Below, piece by piece: positions 58,358 to 64,000 of a DNA stretch of 64,000 nt. The DNA lies in contig NZ_NEJH01000017.1 in assembly GCF_002113025.1 (NCBI RefSeq), forward strand, positions 1 through 64,000, read 5' to 3'. Origin of the DNA: Pseudomonas sp. B28(2017). GTDB lineage: Bacteria; Pseudomonadota; Gammaproteobacteria; Pseudomonadales; Pseudomonadaceae. How positions within the stretch are numbered: position 1 is the stretch's first letter; each line of letters opens with the position of its first letter. Below the pieces are notes generated by a model. That model did no database searches. It was not told the DNA's origin and worked only from the letters and a program-made list of their open reading frames with translations. Made by a program: the position numbers and the translations under genes.

Positions 58358-59704
58358 TCATTGCACGATGACCACTTCTTCGGTATCGCTGCCACCATTG
58401 GATGACGTCACGCGAACCTGGGCTGGCGGAATCGGCGTGATGCCGGTGGCCAGACTTTTCACTGCGCCGTCGCCACTCAGGGCACCGATGGCGAGACCGG
58501 TGCCAGTGGTAGCGGTGAGCACCGGTGGCGACGTTTCATCGCTGGTCGAGGCCGTGATGGTGATTTGCCCGGTGCTCAGGCTGTATTCGGCGCGTGAGAT
58601 CGTCACCAGGTCGGTCAGCGGCATGGGCAAGGTGGTTGGCGTGCTGCTGGCGATGGCCAGATGGTTGTCGGCGGTCACTTGCAAGGTGCTCGGCAGCGTC
58701 GGATTGTTCGGTGACTGCGCATACCAGTGGCCGGTGGTGTCCGCTTCGGTGAAGTTCAGGACCGGGTTGTTGCTGGCCAGGCTCACGGTGGCCGGTGGTG
58801 GCGGGGCCAACACGAACACGTCCTGCTGGGCCACCGGTGCACTGGCGCCGGCATGCCGCGAGTAGGTGCTGCGCTCGGCGATCACCGGGGTTGGCCGGAC
58901 CACCGACGACAACTTGCCGGAAACGGCGAAGAGGGTGGTGCGCAAGTCCAGACCATTGGGGCCTTCGATGCGCACGTAGTTGGTGTTGAACGGGCTGCCG
59001 GTGACGGCTTCGTTGAGGTTCGGATCACCGACGAACTGTTCGGCCTGGCCCGTGGTCGGATTGGTCTCGGTATAGGGGCCATTGACGCTGCGCAGAAACG
59101 GCCCGACGTCGCCCTTGAGCGCGCCGTCATAGGTTTTTGGTGCACCGATGCCGATGTCCCGGGTCATGTTGATTGCTCGTCGGCCGGGGGTGTCGACGTT
59201 GAACACTTCGACGCCGTAGGGGTGGGTGATGACATAAGTGCCGGCGGTGGGCACGTCGATGCGAATACGGATACGGGCGAAGCTGATCTGGTCGCCCTCC
59301 AGTGGATCGCCGCCACTGAAAGCTGCTTCGAGCGCCGACACATAAGTCAGGTCGATGCCTCGGGCGGCATCGACGATAGTCGTTTCGCCTGTGGCCCAGA
59401 ACGCTTCGTCGGGGAAATTGGTCGGGAAGACCAACGGTTGGGTGTCATCGAAAATGCCGGGATTAGGGATCAGCGAGCACATGTAAGTCGGGGCGCCCGG
59501 CGCGCTGGCAACCCTGGAACTGACAGCCTTTGATAAACACAGGTCAAGAGTTCGGCCGTGGCTATCCTGATACCAGGCGGCGAAATTGCCATTGGCTGGC
59601 AGGTAGGGTCCGGGGTCTACGGCAAACAGCGCTGCCTGGGCGATGCCTTGGGCTAGAGCGGTCATGATCAGGGCTGTTGCTGTTTTGCACAGTAAAGGGT
59701 GCAT
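58358..59704 (-). CDS. Secreted protein, paralogue of the next gene's N-domain
   Basis: 448 residues. Signal peptide ends near AQGIAQA. The first ~270 mature residues match those of the gene at 56073 (VDPGPYLPANGNFAAWYQDS, GDQISFARIRIRIDVPTAGT, HPYGVEVFNVDTPGRRAINM, GPFLRSVNGPYTETN). The rest is Thr/Ser/Pro-rich with no repeats, ending SSNGGSDTEEVVIVQ, close to the SAAGGSDTEPVVVVG segment of its neighbour. The genes are duplicates; the second gained the cadherin-like repeats. It begins about 50 bases after the predicted sigma-54 start and heads a two-gene operon. Confidence 0.8.
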   Translation of the reverse strand: MHPLLCKTATALIMTALAQGIAQAALFAVDPGPYLPANGNFAAWYQDSHGRTLDLCLSKAVSSRVASAPGAPTYMCSLIPNPGIFDDTQPLVFPTNFPDEAFWATGETTIVDAARGIDLTYVSALEAAFSGGDPLEGDQISFARIRIRIDVPTAGTYVITHPYGVEVFNVDTPGRRAINMTRDIGIGAPKTYDGALKGDVGPFLRSVNGPYTETNPTTGQAEQFVGDPNLNEAVTGSPFNTNYVRIEGPNGLDLRTTLFAVSGKLSSVVRPTPVIAERSTYSRHAGASAPVAQQDVFVLAPPPPATVSLASNNPVLNFTEADTTGHWYAQSPNNPTLPSTLQVTADNHLAIASSTPTTLPMPLTDLVTISRAEYSLSTGQITITASTSDETSPPVLTATTGTGLAIGALSGDGAVKSLATGITPIPPAQVRVTSSNGGSDTEEVVIVQ

Positions 59705-59764
59705 GAGTATTCCCTCTATCGAAGTACCTGCCCCCTTGGGGATGGGTCAGTTGGCTGGGAGGTT

Positions 59765-59780
59765 GGCAACTTCCATACCA
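59765..59780 (-). promoter_or_regulatory. Sigma-54 promoter of the secreted-protein operon
   Basis: Minus strand TGGTATG-GAAG-TTGCC: GG-N10-GC with an exact TTGC. The predicted start is near 59754, 50 bases before the ATG at 59704. A perfect dyad lies about 122 bases upstream at 59870. Confidence 0.75.
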
Positions 59781-59869
59781 ATCAGCGAAAACGCCCGTGA
59801 GAGGCTCGAATTACAGGCGTTGGCGCAGTCGCGGGTGACAGACTGGCAAGTTGGATAGCGGGCGGTTTT

Positions 59870-59883
59870 CCCCAACATTGGGG
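59870..59883. promoter_or_regulatory. CCCC-N6-GGGG dyad between secreted-protein and kinase genes
   Basis: CCCCAA-CA-TTGGGG is a perfect 14-bp palindrome, preceded by TTTT as at 2775. It lies in the divergent gap and could serve the minus-strand promoter at 59765 and perhaps the kinase gene at 59987. Confidence 0.7.
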
Positions 59884-59900
59884 GTGGATTGGGCGGCGGG

Positions 59901-59916
59901 CGGATAGGGAATCGCA
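59901..59916 (+). promoter_or_regulatory. Weak sigma-54-like candidate before the first kinase gene
   Basis: CGGATAG-GGAA-TCGCA keeps the GG-N10-GC spacing but few other consensus bases, and the dyad is only about 50 bases upstream of its predicted start. It may be chance; a sigma-70 promoter is equally possible. Confidence 0.3.
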
Positions 59917-59986
59917 GTACCCAGGTTCGGGCAATCCGCTATGGGTGGGCTATAAACCTATAGGGGGTAAACCGGGAACCGTGTCC

Positions 59987-61432
59987 ATGACCACTATCGC
60001 CAAAGTGCTTGCGACCGAAAGCGAAGTCCGCTTGAACACGCGCAAGCAGCCGTTCGATCTGCTGCGCTGGTTTTCGCTGGTCAGCATGGCGGTGATCGGG
60101 ACGGTGGCGGTGGCGCTGGGGGCCGTATCCACGCGGTTTGTGATTACCGAAAGCGTGCAGCGCGATGCGCTATTGACCTCACAATTCATTCAGGCGATTG
60201 CCTTGGCCGAGGTGCGCCATCTATCGATACCCAACGTCCGGACCATGGGCGAGTTGCTCGACCCACGAAAAGACAAGGACTTTCCAGATGTCGACCCGCT
60301 GGCCCGTGCCAGTGCCCGTGGGGATTTCCTCGACCATATCGAAAATTTGCCGGACGTGATCCTGGTCAACATCTATGCCCCTGATCACATGGTGATCTGG
60401 TCGACCAACCCGGCCTTGATGGGCACCACGATCCATGGCGATGAGGACCTCGACCGGGCGTTCAGCTCGAAGCTACCTGTGTCGACCAGCTACCACGATG
60501 TGGACAAATCCCGCATGGAGCAGAAGTTCCTGGCGCCACCCAAATACCTCTTCATCGAAAACTACATTCCCCTGTTCGATGCAGATGGTCGCACCGTCAC
60601 GGCGATGGTCGAGGTTTACAAGGAACCGCAGGACCTGATCAGCCGCATGGAGCGCGGCCTGGTGCTGATCTGGCTGGCGACCGCCCTGGGCGGCGGTCTG
60701 ATTTACCTGGGGCTGTACTGGATCGTGCGGCGGGCGGCGATCCTGCTGACGACGCAGCAGAAGCAATTGATCACCAACGAAACCTTTGTGGCCCTGGGGG
60801 AGATGTCCTCGGCGGTCGCCCACAGCCTGCGCAACCCATTGGCGACCATCCGTTCAAGCGCCGAACTGGCGATAGAGTTCGACAATGGTCCGGCACACGG
60901 GAACATCAACGACATCATTTGTCAGGTCGATCGCATGTCGACATGGGTACGGGATTTGCTCCAGTCCCTGCGACCGCTCAATGACGAGGCTGAGCCCGTG
61001 AACCTGGTGGCGGCACTGCATGACAGCCTGATGGCTTTCGAGCAACAGATCAGCAAGGCCAAGGTCAACGTGTTGTTCGAGCCGGACCAGACGCCCATGG
61101 TCCTGAGCCAGCAGGTGCAATTGACCCAGATCCTCAACAGCCTGTTGTCCAACGCGGTGGAAGCCATGGACAACGGCGGTACGCTGACTATCCAGATCGA
61201 GCCGCCCGATGCCCAGCGCGTCAGCGTGAGGGTGAGCGATACCGGCAAAGGCATGAGCGAAGAACAGCGCACCATGGCCTTCCGGCCGTTCTTCACCACC
61301 AAGCAGGGCGGGCTGGGCGTCGGGCTGGTGCTGGTCAAGCGGATCATGGAGCGTTTTGGCGGTGTAGTGACCCTCGACAGTCGCGAAGGCGAGGGCACCA
61401 CTGTCCGCCTGTCATTTAGATTGGCCCCTTGA
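59987..61432 (+). CDS. Membrane sensor histidine kinase (NtrB-like transmitter), first of two
   Basis: 481 residues from ATG 59987. Transmembrane helices near residues 29-50 and 224-246 enclose a ~170-residue periplasmic sensor region of no named family (TMGELLDPRKDKDF, YLFIENYIPLFDADG). The transmitter has the H-box AVAHSLRNPLA (His279), N-box SLLSNAVEAMDNGG, G-box DTGKGM and a GGLGVGLVLVKRIMERFGG lid. This is the pattern of kinases that partner NtrC-class regulators. A paralogue starts at 62871 with a SCO1-cytochrome gene between them. The layout resembles the MnxS1/MnxS2 kinase pair of P. putida, but identity is not proven here. Confidence 0.9.
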   Translation: MTTIAKVLATESEVRLNTRKQPFDLLRWFSLVSMAVIGTVAVALGAVSTRFVITESVQRDALLTSQFIQAIALAEVRHLSIPNVRTMGELLDPRKDKDFPDVDPLARASARGDFLDHIENLPDVILVNIYAPDHMVIWSTNPALMGTTIHGDEDLDRAFSSKLPVSTSYHDVDKSRMEQKFLAPPKYLFIENYIPLFDADGRTVTAMVEVYKEPQDLISRMERGLVLIWLATALGGGLIYLGLYWIVRRAAILLTTQQKQLITNETFVALGEMSSAVAHSLRNPLATIRSSAELAIEFDNGPAHGNINDIICQVDRMSTWVRDLLQSLRPLNDEAEPVNLVAALHDSLMAFEQQISKAKVNVLFEPDQTPMVLSQQVQLTQILNSLLSNAVEAMDNGGTLTIQIEPPDAQRVSVRVSDTGKGMSEEQRTMAFRPFFTTKQGGLGVGLVLVKRIMERFGGVVTLDSREGEGTTVRLSFRLAP

Positions 61433-61450
61433 AAATGGGGGATTAACCAT

Positions 61451-61464
61451 CCCCGTTAGCGGGT
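61451..61464. promoter_or_regulatory. CCCC-N6-GGGt site
   Basis: CCCC-GTTAGC-GGGT keeps the 10-base register of the other dyads with one mismatch in the last base. It is centred about 131 bases before the predicted start of the sigma-54 promoter at 61563. A nearby CCCC-N8-GGGG at 61425 has the wrong spacing. Confidence 0.5.
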
Positions 61465-61562
61465 GTCAGTCCCCGGTCAATTCCACGGTCAATGGCCTGC
61501 CGATATTGATAAGCTATTGTTTTATCGAGTGTTAATGCCTTCGTATAAAACAGTCACAAAGT

Positions 61563-61578
61563 TGGCGAGGTCCTTGCA
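61563..61578 (+). promoter_or_regulatory. Sigma-54 promoter of the SCO1-cytochrome gene
   Basis: TGGCGAG-GTCC-TTGCA has GG-N10-GC and an exact TTGCA. Predicted start near 61589, about 30 bases before the ATG at 61620. Confidence 0.7.
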
Positions 61579-61619
61579 TCTTCACTATCACCTCCTACAC
61601 GATGACGAGGCGGCTGGTG

Positions 61620-62768
61620 ATGGCAAAAAAAGCGCGCTACGACTTCAAGCGCTTGGGAGCGTTTACGCCTTTGACGCTGCATTCACTACGCTCACGGGCC
61701 TTGGGCATGCACCTGGTGCTGATGTTGGTCACCGGTTTGCTGGCCAGCCAGCTGCTGGTCGCCAGCCAGTCAACGTCGGCGCCCGAACCTGCTCCGGCAT
61801 CCACTCCCGTACCTGCGGTCGTTGAAGCCGACACCCCGTGGGGTGGCAACTATTTCCCCAACACCCTGCTGACCGACCAGGACGGCCAGCAGCTGCGTTT
61901 TTTCGATGACATGATCAAAGGCAAGGTGGTGGTGATCAACTTCATCTTCACCTCGTGCAGCGACTCCTGCCCCCTGGAAACCGCGCGCCTGCGCCAGGTG
62001 CAGAAACTGCTGGGGGATCGGGTCGGCAAGGACATCTTCTTCTACTCCATCAGCATCGACCCCCTGAGTGATACCCCCGAAGTGCTCAAGGCTTATGCGC
62101 AACGCTTCCAGGTCGGGCCGGGCTGGAAATTCCTCACCGGGGAGTTCGCCGACGTCACCGAGCTGCGCAAGAAACTGGGGTTGTTCATCGAAGGCATCGA
62201 TAACGGGCGCAACAAGGACCACAACCTGAGCCTGATCGTCGGCAACCAGGAAACGGGCCGCTGGATGAAATCCTCGCCGTTCGAAAACCCGTGGATCCTG
62301 GCCGACCAACTGGCCAATACCCTGCAGAACTGGAAGCAGCCCAGCGTCGAAGAAAGCTACGCCAATGCTCCGCAAATCCGCCCGCCGAGCAATGGCGAAG
62401 AGCTGTTCCGTACCCGCTGCGCGTCTTGCCACAGCCTCGGTCCGCTGGACGGACAAGGTATCGGCTTGCGCAGCATCGGCCCGGACCTGATCGGCGTGAC
62501 CCACAAGCGCGATCCGGCCTGGCTCAGCCGCTGGATCCGCGAACCGGATCGCATGCTCGCGGAAAAGGACCCGATCGCGATGGAACTGTTCGATCGCTAC
62601 AACAGGATCCCGATGCCCAACCTGCGGCTGGATGAGCGTTCCGCCCGGTCCATCATCGATTTCCTGCATGAAGAGACTGACCGTCAGCATCCGCCGGCGG
62701 TCAGTGGTAACGAGGAGCCTGAGCATCATCATTCGGTCGCGCAACCCGAGATGACCCAGGCGCAATAG
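61620..62768 (+). CDS. SCO1 / cytochrome c fusion protein, membrane-anchored
   Basis: 382 residues from ATG 61620, nine bases after GAGG; an ATG at 61602 has no SD. An uncleaved helix near residues 28-48 (MHLVLMLVTGLLASQLLV) anchors it in the inner membrane. A Pro/Ala linker and a SCO domain (~70-240) follow, with CxxxC in TSCSDSCP (Cys113, Cys117) and His201. Then comes a cytochrome c domain with CASCH (Cys267, Cys270, His271) and Met candidates in IPMPNL. The tail is His-rich (EPEHHHSV). It combines a copper/thiol site with a haem, so it could move electrons or metal to a partner. It is flanked by two kinase genes. Confidence 0.92.
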   Translation: MAKKARYDFKRLGAFTPLTLHSLRSRALGMHLVLMLVTGLLASQLLVASQSTSAPEPAPASTPVPAVVEADTPWGGNYFPNTLLTDQDGQQLRFFDDMIKGKVVVINFIFTSCSDSCPLETARLRQVQKLLGDRVGKDIFFYSISIDPLSDTPEVLKAYAQRFQVGPGWKFLTGEFADVTELRKKLGLFIEGIDNGRNKDHNLSLIVGNQETGRWMKSSPFENPWILADQLANTLQNWKQPSVEESYANAPQIRPPSNGEELFRTRCASCHSLGPLDGQGIGLRSIGPDLIGVTHKRDPAWLSRWIREPDRMLAEKDPIAMELFDRYNRIPMPNLRLDERSARSIIDFLHEETDRQHPPAVSGNEEPEHHHSVAQPEMTQAQ

Positions 62769-62785
62769 TGTCAAAAAAATTACGT

Positions 62786-62801
62786 TGGCCAGTCAGTTGC
62801 T
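62786..62801 (+). promoter_or_regulatory. Sigma-54 promoter of the second kinase gene
   Basis: TGGCCAG-TCAG-TTGCT: GG-N10-GC with an exact TTGCT. Predicted start near 62812, about 60 bases before the ATG at 62871. No CCCC-N6-GGGG was found in the 130 bases upstream, which are the coding end of the fusion gene. Confidence 0.65.
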
Positions 62802-62870
62802 ATCAATGCCACCTACACTGATCCAGAAAGCGGCTGAACAGGCTCGGTTTCAAGTATCCAGGACACAGCC

Positions 62871-64000
62871 ATGCAGATACTGGAACAACAAAAAGTAGCT
62901 GCGCTGCAGGCTCCGGCAGCACCGCGCAAGGGTTGGCGGCCGCAGTTCAACTTGCTGCGCTGGTTCTCCCTGGCAAGCTTTTTCATCATTGCCGCAGTGG
63001 CGTTGGGGCTGGGTTACATCTCCACGCGCTTTGTGGTCGATGAAAGCATCGAGCGCGATTCAATGCTGACCGCGCAGTTCATTCAAGCCATTGGCGAGGC
63101 GGAAATCCGGCATGCCGGGATTTCACCGGGTAAAACCATGGGCGAAATGCTCGACCCGCGCCTGGACCATGCCGATGCCGACATCAACCCCGAATCCCGG
63201 GCCGCCGCGCGCATTGAGTTTCTCGACCATGTGGAGCATCTGCCGGACATCCTGCTGGCGACGGTGTATGCCCTGGACCGCACCGTGGTCTGGTCGACCA
63301 ACTCCGAGTTGATCGGCGCGCGCATCGAAGACGACAACGAACTGGACGAATCCTTCGAAATGAAATCGCCGGTGTCCACCCGCTACCACCAGATTGATGA
63401 GGAGCGTCCCGAACAGCGTCTGCTGCGCGAACCGGAATACCTGTTCGTCGAGAACTACATTCCGATGTTCAACGCCGACAGAAGCAAAGTGATTGCCATG
63501 GTGGAGATCTACAAGGAACCGGTGGACCTGGTGGAACGCATCCAGCGTGGCTTCAAGGCGATCTGGCTGGCCACCCTGATCGGCGGGGCGGCCATTTACC
63601 TGGGGCTGTTCTGGATCGTCCGGCGCGCGGCGATACTGCTGCAGAGCCAGCAAAAACAACTGATCGCCAATGAAACCTTTGTCGCCCTGGGGGAAATGTC
63701 CTCGGCGGTGGCCCACAGCCTGCGCAATCCGCTGGCGAACATCCGTTCCAGCGCCGAACTGGCTCAGGACATCGCCAGCCAGACCGCACAGAAAAACATT
63801 GGCGACATCATCAGTCAGGTCGACCGCATGTCACGCTGGGTCCGTGAGCTGCTGGTGTCGTTGCGGCCGATGAATGACGACTTTGAAACGGTCGACCTGG
63901 TGCTGGCCCTCGAGGACACCTTGAGTGCCTTTGAGTCCTTGATCAAACGTTCGAACGTCGAAGTGCGGTTTTCTCCTGCCAGCGTGCCACCGGTCGTCAG
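62871..64000 (+). CDS. Membrane sensor histidine kinase, second of two (cut by window edge)
   Basis: At least 376 residues from ATG 62871, open at the right edge. It mirrors the kinase at 59987: helices near 30-52 and 225-248, a periplasmic region with TMGEMLDPRLDHADA and YLFVENYIPMFNADRS, and the H-box AVAHSLRNPLANIRSSAEL. The N- and G-boxes must lie beyond the window. The two kinases are clear paralogues along the whole length, including the sensor part, so they may sense related signals or form a heterodimer. The sigma-54 activator they control could be encoded just beyond the edge; this is inference. Confidence 0.9.
   Translation, partial: MQILEQQKVAALQAPAAPRKGWRPQFNLLRWFSLASFFIIAAVALGLGYISTRFVVDESIERDSMLTAQFIQAIGEAEIRHAGISPGKTMGEMLDPRLDHADADINPESRAAARIEFLDHVEHLPDILLATVYALDRTVVWSTNSELIGARIEDDNELDESFEMKSPVSTRYHQIDEERPEQRLLREPEYLFVENYIPMFNADRSKVIAMVEIYKEPVDLVERIQRGFKAIWLATLIGGAAIYLGLFWIVRRAAILLQSQQKQLIANETFVALGEMSSAVAHSLRNPLANIRSSAELAQDIASQTAQKNIGDIISQVDRMSRWVRELLVSLRPMNDDFETVDLVLALEDTLSAFESLIKRSNVEVRFSPASVPPVV

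Noticed and set aside
61425..61440. CCCC-TTGAAAAT-GGGG near the end of the first kinase gene
   Set aside because: The spacer is eight rather than six, outside the pattern of the other dyads.

Overview
The window looks like chromosomal DNA from a fluorescent-group Pseudomonas. It is GC-rich, carries many short palindromic REP elements (GTAGGAGCGAGC-type), and has typical Pseudomonas catabolic, polyamine and regulatory genes (catRBCA, benRABCD, puu-like genes, OprD-family porin, AzlCD). These identifications come from reading the protein and DNA sequence only; no database search was run.

Layout. (1) 1-14834 is an envelope/secretion block: a Gly/Ser-repeat secreted protein cut by the left edge, gspF and gspG, a lytic transglycosylase, a cluster of SCO1-like thiol/copper proteins with a cytochrome c/periplasmic-binding fusion and a parvulin foldase, then a response regulator heading a nine-gene type II secretion operon whose inner-membrane platform is PilM/N/O/P-like. 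(2) 14835-25930 is mostly housekeeping and accessory genes: repeats, ppnN, DUF3087, two diguanylate cyclases, a LysR regulator, DUF2784, a DapA-like aldolase, azlCD, an SRAP protein and a polysaccharide deacetylase. (3) 26015-35345 is the benzoate/catechol block: catR divergent from catBCA, then benR, benABCD and an alpha/beta hydrolase. (4) 35463-42434 holds small envelope proteins, an Rrf2 regulator, an NDH-2-like dehydrogenase and a puuB/puuR/puuA-like polyamine set. (5) 42619-48447 is an LLM monooxygenase / flavin reductase / cysteine hydrolase / two NCS1 permeases cluster that looks like N-heterocycle use. (6) 48519-55378 holds a GST, an OprD porin, a polyamine-binding protein, a DMT exporter, an XRE-cupin regulator and an FAD protein. 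(7) 56073-64000 returns to the theme of region 1: two related secreted proteins, then sensor kinase - SCO1/cytochrome c fusion - second sensor kinase (cut by the right edge).

The main finding is that regions 1 and 7 appear to be one regulon. GG-N10-GC (sigma-54, -24/-12) promoters precede the SCO/cytochrome/foldase operon (2893), the response regulator/T2SS operon (6853), the secreted protein pair (59765, minus strand), the SCO1-cytochrome c gene (61563) and the second kinase (62786). Four of these five have a CCCC-N6-GGGG dyad centred about 109-153 bp upstream of the predicted start, the usual place for a sigma-54 enhancer-binding protein. I infer a signal-responsive system in which paired NtrB-like kinases sense an envelope signal and, through an NtrC-type regulator not in this window, switch on a dedicated T2SS, metal/thiol chaperones, cytochromes, a foldase and secreted substrates. 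The kinase-SCO-kinase layout recalls the MnxS1/MnxS2/MnxR Mn(II)-oxidation regulators of Pseudomonas putida, but no multicopper oxidase or Mn peroxidase is present here, so that link is only a hypothesis.

The other regulatory logic read directly from sequence is: two TGCA-N6-GGATA direct repeats (BenR/XylS sites) before benA, a 15-bp palindrome between catR and catB, and three copies of a TGGTATACCA-TAATAC motif before the three transcription units of the N-heterocycle cluster.
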